DNA from: Centropus unirufus
Taxonomy: Eukaryota > Chordata > Aves > Cuculiformes > Centropidae
DNA: 64,000 nt
Direction: 5' to 3'
NCBI GenBank assembly: GCA_013397695.1
Contig: VYZI01000057.1
Location: 1,974,376-2,038,375, forward strand
Each line of letters starts with the position of its first letter. Position 1 is the stretch's first letter. Below are positions 1-12,640 of the stretch, one piece after another. The notes beneath the pieces were generated by a model. That model was not told where the DNA came from. It saw only the letters and a list, made by a program, of their open reading frames with translations, and searched no databases. Made by a program: the position numbers and the translations under genes.

Positions 1-3000
1 CGGAATACAGAATTCCCACCTCACTCCCACAGGAAGGAATTGTATTTCTTTTTATCCAAAGACTGCTGCAGGTAAAATGCATACTTGAAATTAAAATTAC
101 AGCAGAACAGAAACAAAACAAAATAAAATTCTGATAGAATGAAGATTCACTCTCATTTATTTTACTTAACCCAAATTAATTCTATTTACAGTTTTATGTT
201 GCTGGAACCACAGGAAAAATTCTCACTTACAGATTCTTTTCCATGAGTAGTGCCAGAGATGTGGGTTGAACAACATTTTCCAAGGCTAGAAAATATTTCA
301 AGGAGTCAGCCCCAACCTTCTTGTCACAAACTGAATGTAGATCCCAAACCGGTAGATCAACACCAACTCAGGCAATAAGACACCAGTGGAAAAGGACCAA
401 CCTGACCAAGAATGCTCATCACCACCAAGTAATTTAAGCAAAGTAATTTTTCTGTGTGGTTCCCCTGTATTTCTGGGATTAGTAGATATATTAAGTTAGT
501 AGAGGCATTTTTGAGGGGTTTTTAAACAGTAAAGTTAATAATATTACTTATATTTCAATTGACCTGCTGTCACATAATTTTAACAGAGCTCTATTCTGTT
601 TCTGTTAAGCTGAGGGACTGGGCTAGCTGATCATCCAAAGTTGACTTAAGGTACATTTCTACACCAGTGATACCAGCTGCACCTTGTGGCATCACAATCA
701 ACAGCAGTAGTAGCAATTGTGAATAAGATGATAGAGAACCCAGATTCACCTCAGATATTTGGAGGATAATGGGATATCAAATGCTGAGTAGCTGAGCCAG
801 GTGTCTTAAACCTATAGCCCTGAAACTGTTCTGTGACTAATCCACTAATGACTCAGTGACTTTTTACACACACATAGAGAAAGACTTTGTAATTTCAGAC
901 ATGCTGTGGATACCGAAGCCAGTTCATAAAATATGTATGATGAGTTTAATTTGATTTTCAAGAAGTTCAAGATTCCAGTGATTTCTAGCAAGTTACCTCA
1001 AAGCTGTTGCCCTCTGAAAAACTAACGGAGCCAAGAAATCATCCTGAAGAAACCACAGACTTTTAGTCCAAGAACATATTGAGATAACCTGCTCTCTCTG
1101 TCTTAAGCTACCATTTATTCCAAGAGCAACGATTCTCCTTGGAAAACATCACAACAGAGTGAAAAGACGGCAGTGGTCTGGCACCTGTGAGTAAAACAAA
1201 TATGATATTTTACAGAGGGCTGTACAAATATCGGAGGGAGAGAGCAACTAGAGCTCTTATGGCTTTTCTTTGTTTTGGCTGCTTTGTAGGCGATTACTTG
1301 CCAGACAGGAAAAAAAAAGAAAAAAGAAAAAAGAAAAAAGAAAAAGGAAAAGTTTCCCTACTAGAAAACAAAACAAAACAAAAAATAACTAGGGCAGAAA
1401 TTGTTCAAGCCAGCAGTTGGAAGTCAAGGGGCCATGGAGCCAGAATTAGATGCTGTGAAAGCCAGATTTTGCTCATATTTAACTGCAAGCTGCCCAGAAG
1501 CTATCACAGGCATCAAACACTGCTGTAGAACAGTACTAGAATGCAATTATATTCGTATTTCCAAAGTACAGACTGAATAAATGTATTACTTCATCGTTCA
1601 TTTTCCATACCCATCTCACATGCGGTAAAACAGACAAATCAAGCAAACAATTCTGCACATTTTATTTGTCTTTCCACTGTTCTTAATGTTAAAGTCTTTT
1701 GCCTTTTGGATGCATCAGGTAGCTGCACAATGGCATGGAGATTAGAAAACCACAGAGCAGTTCTCTGTAGCATTTTAAGAAATGTTTCCAAGCACAACGA
1801 CTAGCACAAAAACAAACATCTTACAGAAGGCAAGGCTGAATCCTAAGGAGTTAAGACTTCAGATTAATTGTTTTTCGATTGCTACAGACATATGTGTGGA
1901 TTGAAATATATCACCTAATGAGTTTCCAGCTACTTTGACTGGTCCATCAGCCTTGTTTAAAGTAGTGCATTTGTTTCTCTTCACCATATATGCTAATGGC
2001 TAAAATTTATCATGCTTCAGTGCAACACTGACCAACTAATCTAACAGCTATTTTATAATTCCAGAGTAGCTTAATATGTTAAAAAATCTATAGGTTAATC
2101 TCAACTAGGATACTCACTTTTTACTCTTTGGAGTTCATGGAATATATTACTCCTACCTTTTTAGGAATTAAGAAAACCCCATCTCTTTGGCATTCAGAGC
2201 AGTGTCCATGGGAAAAGTTGACACAGAGTCTTGTAAAAAGTTTTGAGTACTGTTGTGGTCCAGAAACCAAATTATTTGCTTTCTACAGAACCAGATACTG
2301 CCCTACATCTCATTCAAGAACATCAGTAAACATTATGATAGACAGTAGGGTACACAAAAATAACAATTGCCTACAGAAAGCCAAGTTACCTGCTGATGCT
2401 GCATACATGCACACCTCCCTCCAAAAATAAACACTACGTTTAACTGATATAGTTGGCTGTCCTTTTCAACAGGCAGCTATGGATTTACAGAAAAATCAAC
2501 ACAGCACGTTTCTTCTTCTTGCCTTAATTATTGCTCTAAAGAGATACAAACAATGAATAAGGAAGAGAAAATTAGAAGACATTAATTTCTTTATCAGGAA
2601 GTATAAAAACAGATGCAGAATTACCCATATAAGAAGAATTACATATGCATACCGAAATAGAAGGAAAAATACTCAGTATGCAGGAAAAAAAATGTCAGTA
2701 ATCCAAAAGAATTGTTTACCCACTACATTAACAACAGTATAGCAGTTTTAACATTACCAACCTAGATAGCAGATGCCCAGATGGGCAAAGTACTCAAGTC
2801 TTAGTCTGAGCTGAGGCATCATTTTTGAGCACCACAGCATTTAAAAAAAATATCAACAGAAAACTTATAAGGAATTTTTCATTACACTATAGAAATAACC
2901 ACTGCCCACCAATGTAATTTCTCTGTCTTTAATAAAAAGAAAAGAGTAAGGTATGGGATTTTTTTTTCTTTACATATATCTCCCCTCACTTTTGACAGTA

Positions 3001-3510
3001 GTGGCCACAGGTCTGTATGAAACCTTCAATCAGAAATGGGGAAACTATTCAAATACTTATTTTCAATCCATTGTTGAAATAGAATCACTATTCTATTTTC
3101 AGTAATGGTGCAAGTAAGTTACCTCTCTGACTATTGTTGGAGGAGAAAAATGGTAGAAGTATGCAGTGGCATGCAACTATCTAAATAAGTGTGTGTATGA
3201 ATGGTCTAAAAAGTATCCCCACTGCCACACTAAAACAGTTTATATATATGCTCTCATCACCTTGTTAACATCTGGCATTACCACATTAGCTACATACTAC
3301 AGATCATATAATTCAGAGGGAACAAAACATTGAGTATGCCTCAAAGTGATGTAAAAAAGCTCAAGGCAGGTGCTTTTGCTTGTTATGTAGATCCAGATAA
3401 CCCTTATCCATTCAGGATGTCCCAACTTTTCCATGTTTCCTTATAAATCCTAAGAATTGCCAAATTATATTATGTAGATAGTGATGGAACAGGCACTACT
3501 CAGTTTTATT
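1..3510 (-). other. GRID2: GRID2 intron 1, AT-rich, no gene seen
   Basis: Unspliced intron by inference from the exon 1 donor at 21505. Contains an A-rich (AAAAAAG)n block at 1310-1352 and an (AAAAC)n block at 1364-1385. Short open frames here (up to 113 codons) have no recognisable domain and lysine-rich stretches that come from the A-rich repeat. Nothing else identified. Confidence 0.65.
1310..1386. repeat. A-rich simple repeat, (A5-8 G)n then (AAAAC)n
   Basis: A run of A tracts separated by single G residues, followed after about 13 bases by AAAACAAAACAAAACAAAAA. No flanking SINE or LINE body is recognisable, so I treat it as a simple repeat rather than a retroposon tail. Confidence 0.8.
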
Positions 3511-3612
3511 CACACAATAAAACAAGTGTCAGCAAAGAATTTGTGGAAATAGGAAAAAAACATGGGAATCTCCTGAGTATGAGACAAGGGCTTTAACCAC
3601 AGCACTATTCTT
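3511..3612 (+). mobile_element. MIR-like SINE relic (3' half)
   Basis: The stretch resembles the tail of the MIR/CORE-SINE consensus as I remember it: CACACA...AAGTGTCAGCAAAGAATTTG corresponds to the 'cacacagctagtaagtggcag..ggatttg' part, and TCTCCTGAGTATGAGACAAGGGCTTTAACCACAGCAC to the 'tctcctgactc...gctttaaccactacac' end, with a diverged middle. It lies in GRID2 intron 1. Old and diverged; an alignment is needed to confirm. Confidence 0.45.
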
Positions 3613-6600
3613 CACTTCTAAAGTGTGCTACTCATCTGACTTTCTTTGTTCAGGAGATATTCCTAAAGCTAAGGATCTACCCCGAGTGCCAACATTTCTT
3701 CCTATGAGAATTTTAAATAGGATTTGACTAATCCAGCCAGCATAATAAACAACCCAAATCTTCCTAAAAAGTGAATTCATGCTTAACATTTAAGACTTAG
3801 AATTGTTGGGTACCTTAAAAAAAACCCTACTTTTACACTGCTTGGCCCGATTTGAAATACTATTAAAATACTAATTATTTCAACAAAACTTCCAGATGAA
3901 GACTCTACGCTACTTTAAGCTCTGAAATACATGAACTTTTGAAAGCTTATTAAAACTTAATCCCTTCAAATATTTGAATATATGATGCTGCAAACTCATG
4001 GACTTCAGTGTACAGATATCCTCATAAGTTAGGAAATACGTATATGATATGCTTTATATCTGTACACCTCAGCTACCTGCACAAGGCAAGCGCAAAGGGA
4101 ACAAGGAAAGAAAGTTAAAGGGAATTCGCTACCCTTAGGAGACACAACTGAGGTACTGCCACATGCACACTAGGACAGCCAAATGAGAAGGATAAATCTC
4201 AAATTACAGAAACTCCAAGCAAAAAGCAAGACAGTAGGACATCCTTCAGAACATAGCAGTGGAGCTAATCTGAATCACAAAAAAGGTGAAACTGATCAAG
4301 TGACAGCACGCAAGTTAAGGATAGGTAGAGAAGACACTTGTCTTGGATGTGCCCTGTTAGTGGAAGAATGAATGTTTTATATTTTCTTCTCTGCTCAGGC
4401 AACATGGCTCATCTTCCTTTTTTTTTACCTACAACTTCTTTGAACTCTTTTTTTCCCCACAGTATCTGAAAAATTAAAAGAAGCAATGACCTTACAGATA
4501 ATTATTGACAGAAATCAACTAATCCCTAGAATTGTTTTAGGTTATATTCATTTTGCATGTTACATGTCCATTTAGTGGTGTCCTCTCTTCAAAAATACAG
4601 GATGCCTGTAGCAGGCTATTCCTTTTAATTATTATAGCATCCTCTCTTAATATTTCCAATGGGAAGGTAATCAAAAATATTTTTGCATTTAAAGACAGCA
4701 CCTTGGCAAGAAGAAAAAGAGGAAAACAGAAGTCTGTAAAACCCACCTGAAACATCAGACGTTCAGAAACAGATGTGTGCTTCTCTATACTATTGTTTGC
4801 TTTCCCTTATAGAATGTATGACAGGAGTTTAATTAAGCTGCTATTTGGTGGATTTACAATGCTGGAGTACTGTATATCAGAGAAAAACAAATTCAGGAAA
4901 TAATTTACGATTTTCAGTTTTAGGTTTCCAAACTGGATATTCCAGATTCTAAATGAAAATATTGAAGCAAATGCAAAATAGAGCAATCCCTACAGGTAAC
5001 ACAAGTTTGCCTGCAGATGGGAGTATGTAAAAAAACCCAGTTTCCTATACTTTCAGATATGTATTTACAGTACCATTTGAAATACTGTCATAGCTACCTA
5101 TATACAAACTAGGGCTTGGCTGCTTTCATAAATACACATATATATTTGAAACTTGCAACTAAAGCCCCAATTTCTGCCTGTAATAGTAGCAATCCACATC
5201 AGCACTTTCCACCTTTCAGTATAACTGAGCAAACAGTCCTGCTCCACCACTCAGAAACAATCACCTTGGAAGCATATCATAAAATAAGCTCATTGCTTGC
5301 ATTCAAATTTTGCATTCCTGAAAGAGAATACCTTGTTCTAGTCACTGATGCAAAAAATATATTTTTACAATGAACAGTTGAACAGCAAACTTCAAGGCTC
5401 TCAGTTGAAATGGTATCATTGAGATTGGCCTATGCAGGCACAATAGAACATGAGACAGAGCTCCACCTGAATAGAGCAGAAAAGACAGATGTTGAAGTAA
5501 GGGGATATAACTAGCCACATGGCAAACAGAGGTTCAACAAGTCAAGCCGTTCAACAGCTGAACAGGGTACAAGCCAGCCTAAGTAACTCTAGCTCATAAG
5601 GAGCCCTGACAGTTTAATTTTGGCAGTCAATCGTCAGTCTTCCTCAAGCTCAGAAAACAGTCCCAAATTGAATCCTCCTTTCACAAACTCTAGTCTTATT
5701 CCTGAACTATAAAAGAGCTTGTTAGTTCCTTTCCTATCAGCAGAAATAACAATAAAGCATGGAATAGATGTTATCTGGGACTTGCCCTGGACAGACATCA
5801 GTGTAGACCAATGATCCCTCTTGTCCTATCTTTAGCAATTGACAGTGAGCAATGCTTCAAAAATACATTAACCTCACTAAGAATTAACAAGCTTCTGAAT
5901 AAAGTTTCTGCCTCTTGAAACACAAAATACCTGAAGCAATACAAATACATATAACAATAACAGCAATAACCTGTCAGTGAGACTCCCACCTATATTTAAA
6001 TCTGGAAATGTGAAGATTTCTCTAATCAATGTCCCTCAATTTAGACGCACATGGATACCCGACATGCACTACAGAAAGGCTACTTAGGAGTACTGGCAGC
6101 TACTAATGACTTTGAATAAAAAAAATAAGGAAGTAGTTGATGGGAAGGAGAAGGGAAGGATGAAAGGACAAGAAGGAATCACATAAACACAGAAGATGTA
6201 ATCACAAGTCCAATAAAGCCAGCAGAATGATTCATACAGAATTCAGAAGTCATGTGAGATGGAGTCTGAAAAGGTACAGAACAGATTTCAGGCCTAGTGG
6301 CTGACATGTTATTTCTCCAAATGTTCTACAACAGAGAACACTATGTTTACTCTAAAATAATCACCTGTAAGAAGAAAGTTATAGCCCATTTTATTTTCTT
6401 TTAAATGGCTCTGTCGGCTTTTTCTAATGAGTGATATGGGAAACCTTTTCCTTTATCCCCATCACGTCTCCTAAAAAGAAATACTATCCACACACATTCA
6501 TGTCTATCAGACTGTGTTAGTGGCCACACAACCACAATCCTCAAGGATTATAGAAATCACAGCAGCTATGAATTACATGCCCTGCTTGAAACAGTGACAG

Positions 6601-9600
6601 GAAGTGACTACTTTGAAAATACTGTTAGCCTTTCATCACATTCCAGTCAGAAAAGAGAAAAATGAGCATGGCCAGCAGTCCTTATCCTGACGACCACTCC
6701 AGAAGGAGGTATTGCCTAGAAACGAAACGATACAGGAATAAATTTCCATCTGAATCCTGTCCGGGTTGCTCAGCAGATGAGATGAGGCCATGACAAGTTC
6801 TTTTAGATCTCTACAGAATCGGAAAAACTTCAAGTCTGAGAACATTTGAAGGCTGTATTCAGTCAGCCTGCTCAGTGGTCAACAGCTGAAGGCAAAAATA
6901 TTGTTTTGTATGACATAAAAACAAATGCATGCAAAGTCCTTTGTTGTGTCACTGCATAAACTTTTTGGCTGCACAATTTATGATTATCGGTTAGAATAAA
7001 GGCGAGTTAGCCCTAGGACCCAAACTGATGCCATTTAAAGGCCTGGTAGTATACTATGGAAATGACACCAACAAGAACCAAAAAATCCTGTTTTACAAGG
7101 AGCAGACCAATAAATAAGCAATTTAAAGAGGATTTTAGTAAGTATTTTGGCTCAAAAAATTATGTTGTGCTAATAAATGTAATCTGTCAGCACAGATGTG
7201 GAAAAATAAGAGGTAATAGAAGCAGAAACATTTCCCACATAGTTTCAGGCTAAAACTATTATTGAAGCTTTCCCTTGCCTTTCTGGTAACATGAATACAA
7301 GAGCATTGTCCTGGGGCATGAGACCAAGTAAATGAAGCTGACAAGAAACAACAAGACAGCAAGGCTGCAGAAACTTCACCACAGACTCTTTTTTACTATG
7401 TACACAGATAGCACATAAAACAGGGCCATAATATCAGGTAATCGTTCCACAATATGGATATTAAGCAATGTTATTAGACAAATAGCACCAGGGAACACGA
7501 GGTATATTTTTCTTGTCATTTAGCTGTGAATTTCAGTCAGCTGTTGCCTGAAAAGATGCTGCCCCAGAAACTTCTCCATTTCTACCCTACTGTCATGCCA
7601 GATCCCAGCATAAATACTTACATGCCAAACAACAGAAACAGTTAGATTATCTTAGAGGTCTGGATCTCCAAAAAGCCAAAGATATTATTTGCAACATAGG
7701 GACTGTGAGAATAAATGCCATTGCAGGTATCAAATTCCATCAGGGTGAGAAACAGCCAACTGCTTGCAATAAGTATCTGCCAAGTGGCAGAAAACTCACC
7801 CCTTGCTTGGCTTTGCTTCTTGGCATTTCACAAGTGCAAAAAACTATCAGCATGCAGGTAAAGCCTTAGCACTCCCCTGTAAGTGGCTTCTGTGGTAGGA
7901 GGATAAGGGCAATTTGGGGATGTGATAATTCAAATAAAGCTTGCTGGGAATGAGAAAGCTAAGCAGTAGCACCCAGACAAAGCAAGTGGGTCAGGTGACC
8001 AAGAGCACATCCTAGTTGATTTGGTAAGAAGGTAATGGATGAAGAGCAACAGAACACCTGCCCTGTATTACATGTAGTCTGACACAAAGCTATGAGCTGA
8101 CTTAGCTACCACAAGTGGCTCCTCAGCAAAATGTACCAGGAGATTCCTGGGCTAACTTACTCTCAGTTTTGCATCTTTTAGGCCTCCGTCATTACTTACT
8201 TTCAGCAATCATGTTTTTTAAAAGACATTTGTTTACTTACAAATAAAAGTAGGTTCTGAGGAAGATTCATGGTAAGAACTACATTTCTAAGCAGTTCTAA
8301 AGAGCGTTTTTAAAATTTCACAAAGCATCTTTCTGCGCAGTTTGAAAAATATCTATACCCTGTGACTCTAAGAGAAGAAAATCCCCATGAACACGTGCAG
8401 TAGTTCCCATTTTTATACTGAAGGCAAAAACTCCATAATGACCTGCAACCAAACCACTTCTTTCCCTGAGCGTTACTCTTTGGTGCTACTAGAATAAGCA
8501 CTTCTTTCTCTTGCTCCTGGTGAAATCCATCTCACTCTTTGTCAAATGCTGGTAATGAGGAGGATCAGTAAAAAGATAACTGCTAGAAGCAGCTTTGAGT
8601 CTTTCCAAAACATAAGGGGCTCACAGAAATTGCCTTCCGTATCCCTATCACAAGTTGCCCCTTAATAAAGTTCAGTTCTTTCTCAAGCATGCTTTGAATC
8701 TGTCAGTACTAAAACAGTTTTTAAGAGGGAAAATAAACATGTAAGTAAGAGGAGACAAGCAGGGAAAATTACGTGGGAAAATGTCAGACTGCATTCTCAT
8801 GCAGAGTGATCATGTAGGAGTCCTGGTAGAGATCACTCAGCACCCAGCATGATAAATGGAGATCCTATGAAGGGGCAGGTTTACTGACTGATGACTGGAC
8901 TGGCCAATTCCTCTTCATCAGCCTATTATTCACTGTAAATGTGTGGAAAATCCATCTGTTCTTACTTCTCCCTGTGAGCTAGAGATGAAGGAAAAAAAAA
9001 AAGTCTGCCTGAGCGAAAACCAAGAGCATGACAAGAATACCCTTAAGACAAGACCTTATTCTCACAGTACGAACAGTCTCCATTCCCTACGCCTCAGACA
9101 GACATTTGCTAAAACAATAAAAGGTGGCTCTCTGTACTTCTCTCACATTGGATAAATTGAAATACCTCTCAGTGATAGTACAAGACAAAATAGTTTCTTG
9201 AATTGAGCAACAGATAGCCAAGACATCTTTCATTTACCCTGGCTCTACAGTGACTCATCTTAAGCAATTAACAGGTGATCGGCCCTTCCACATGAAAAAC
9301 AAGGAAAATCACATGGGTTCCTGAGGGGCAGCCTGGAAAAGGTGAAGGTCTTTTAACTAATATAACAAGAGAAAGAGACCTGGCTCTTCAAACAAGCAAT
9401 CAGTTCTGGCTGTACTTCTAGTGTGGAAAAATAATAAATAAGAATAAAACGTAGAACTGGTATATCATCCAGAAGGGTTGGTCTTGGTATTTCTTAGCTA
9501 CATGGACAATACAGCCATTGTACCAACTGGCACATGTATACATAGACACACCCTGTACTCCAGCAAACAAAATTGACAAAAATAATTTCAGATAAAGGCA

Positions 9601-12339
9601 TACAAGAGACGCAATTCACTTCTCTGCAGAGCTAGCTCAAAGCATTAGATATATTCCATGAATTACTGAATAAATAAAACTCAATTAATCCTTTTTGGGA
9701 GAGGGAACAGATGTACCAAAAAGGCTTCTGGTTGGCCACATCTTACCTTTTATTTTCAACTGGAATTTTTACAAAATGCATTTCCAAAATCCTTTCTAAA
9801 CTAGGCAATCAACAGCTACATGTAGTCTGTTATTACTAGATTTCTCTACTTGCTCCCTTCTTTAAATATTTTGCAAGATTTAGGTCTTCATCAATATGGG
9901 CAAAGCAGCCTTAATACCTTCACAGAAAGCATTTCTTAACAACGCATATTACGCTACCATGTGGAATAGGTTCAGAACTGGTCTGACTCTCTTCTGCCTT
10001 CTCTGAGGGAAGACTGAGGATGAAGATGTTCTGCTACTGAGAATATATACAGCAGTAGATCAACCTCTAAGTGTAAACTGACTTTCACATACAGAAAGGG
10101 CTGAGTGTCTAGCTGGTGATCAAAACCCTGCAGGAACACTAAGTTGTTGCTCAGTCCACAAGAGCTAAATGATAAGGAATGAAGCTTTCAAAATACCCAC
10201 AGTAAGGACATTGCCTTGTTATTTTGCAATAAAACTCTATTTGTAGCCACCACTAAATTGTTGCTGTGATGTGAATGAGAAGTGGTTGTAAACAGAAAAG
10301 ATTCTGTTGTAAAACTGGGGGCCAAGCTGGAGACTGTTAGAACAGGCATCACTAGTCAAATACCACAAATATTGACTCCTTTATGTGGACTGAGAGTATG
10401 ACAAAATTTCTAGTAGGCAGTGATCTCCACAAAGAGTTTGCCAGTGCTTGAACTACAATACTAAATTAGAGTTAGACTTTCCTTCATGCCACGACTCCTC
10501 TGCTCTGCCTGGGAATTTCAGAGATTTTTAAATAGTACTAATCCGCACTAGCAGATAGTAGTAGCACTTTGTCAAAGCATTATTACATTTAACACTTCAG
10601 AATTTTAATGCAACAGCTCTAAGACATACATTTCTAACTCTTCCATAAAAGAACCAGTCCAAAGCTTATGTCTACTGCTGTCCACTGACTTCTTACCACC
10701 ATGAAAAGTGGCCTTGGAAACGCCAGTATTAAAAGTTATGAAACACCTTTGAATCCAAAATCGTCAGGGGGAATTTGTGAATGAATCACAACCGGTAACC
10801 TCTGTTGTACAGCTAAAGCAACTAAAATCAAATTACCTCTCCATGCCACTTACTCCAAACCATGCCTCAAAACCCAAACATAACTTTTCATTATTCACTG
10901 TAGATACCTGGGGGTGAGAGAGAAAGAAAATAGCAAACAGAGAGAATTAGGCAAAATGAAAGGATGGGGGTTACAGTAACCACTTCCACAGCTTTCAAAG
11001 CATCAACAATTTCAATATCCTATTTGTTGCTCCGAACTAGTGTTACAAAATGATGCAAGAACTTTGTTTATATGAAGTTAACCTCTCTCTCTCTTTCACG
11101 TTCTAGATGGGAATCTGTAAATCTAGTATTTTCTGAAAAGAGTTTTACTCCTTACTTGACATAACAAAAAGAGCCAATTAATTCTAGCCTTGGAGCCACT
11201 TGGCATTCTTACAAAAAATGGGGGAAAAAGTAATGCATCCCTTAAAAAAGAAAATGCTAAAAACCTTACAGTACATTAATGAACACACTTTTTTCTTTCC
11301 ACTCCTAAATCTTGCAGAAGACTATTTTCAGCAGCAGCAGTTTCCAAATGCTATCATTATCTACCTTCCCTTGAGAAAGTATTTACCTCCTCCTCCCATG
11401 CATCATTCAGCCCTGTTGTTAGAGATCAATGATCTCAAACAGAAAAATATTTAAGAATCTATTATTCCCAACTCTTGTACAGCCTCTAAATGACAAAATA
11501 AGTCACTAGCTGTCCCTCTGCTGCTTCGAATGGTGGTAGGACAAGGCTAGTGTTGACAGAAAATTACACTTTAGCCTCAACAGCCTAATCGATGACATAT
11601 GCTGCAAGATAAGGGTGGAAGCACATCCACTCACCACTCTGGAACTCCACTGAAGAGACATCTAACTTCTCAACAGAGAAGAAGAATGCTAGAGCTCTCC
11701 CTTCACAGAAGACACCACAGGCTTTGAATCCAGAAGCACACTGCATTATTTTCTCTTTCCTTCCTTACTAAATTAGGTCAAAAGTCAATGGAGCACAAGC
11801 TGTGGTTGTGTTATCCCTTATTCCCAAGTTGCCAGACACAAAAGCTAAGCTTACGTGGAGACACAGTACAGACTGGCAACAAACTGGTGTACAGAGAAAG
11901 TAGAGGAAGATTATTTCATCAGAAAGATAATGCAATACCACAATATGCTTGGAGTTACAATATGGAGGTACAATATGCTTGGAGTTATACTGGGAGCAGA
12001 GAGGTGGGAAATGACAATTCAGGACTCATTGTTTGAATCTGTGTGCAATGTTACCCGCTAATATGAAGATAAAATGCATCTCACTTTTCTGCAAAGTAAC
12101 TAGATACAATTATCATCTAAAGAGTAAAAAATTAATATCTACCACACAAATCAAATCCTTTTCAGTGAAACTATGGAGGCTGGACAGGGAGAAAAAAACA
12201 TTTCCATTTTCCAAGCTATAATTTAGTTTCTTTAAAGAATAATATGAACTTCTAAATATATTGTTCTCAAAGCATGTTTTCCATTATATTAAACTTCAGT
12301 AATATTTGGGCCATCTCAGTGCCTTACTCCTTTGGTTTT
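3613..12339 (-). other. GRID2: GRID2 intron 1, AT-rich, no gene seen
   Basis: Read on both strands. The open frames are short (62-89 codons), with no domain, signal or splice pattern that I recognise. The stretch holds scattered A tracts (for example 8989-9002) and a two-copy 30-base tandem repeat at 11941-11990. No exon 2 of GRID2 was recognised. Confidence 0.6.
11941..11990. repeat. Two-copy 30-bp tandem repeat
   Basis: CAATATGCTTGGAGTTA occurs at 11941-11957 and again at 11971-11987, exactly 30 bases apart. The first unit is followed by CAATATGGAGGTA, itself similar to the unit start. Most likely a recent local duplication. Confidence 0.85.
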
Positions 12340-12640
12340 CCCAACTTTCCTTATACACATATAAGCCCTCTGTTTGGCTTGCCCCAAACGCATGAGGCCC
12401 AATCTGCAGCCCACATAAGCATAATATTACCCCCTATTCCCTAGTAGCCTGTGCTCTTACAACGCTGACCTGGTCCATTGCTCAGGCTAGCCCCCTCTAA
12501 AAGTTTCCTTCGCCCTTTCACCACCCAATAAACTCTCAGCACTGCTAACCACAACCCCTTCAGCCCTTTCCAGAACTGTCACACCGAAGGCACCACCAGA
12601 ACGTTCCCCACAGTACTCCTGGCTCCCAGAGCCTCTCTGC
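12340..12640 (+). mobile_element. C-rich LTR-like block (possible solo LTR)
   Basis: A C-rich, A-poor stretch stands out from the AT-rich intron. It holds a TATAAG box at 12360-12365 and a polyadenylation signal AATAAA at 12527-12532 in a CACCCAATAAACTCTC context, 167 bases later, the spacing and style of a retroviral LTR U3-R region. I could not find TG...CA ends or a target-site duplication, and no internal viral genes are present. It may simply be a C-rich block of intron. Confidence 0.22.
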
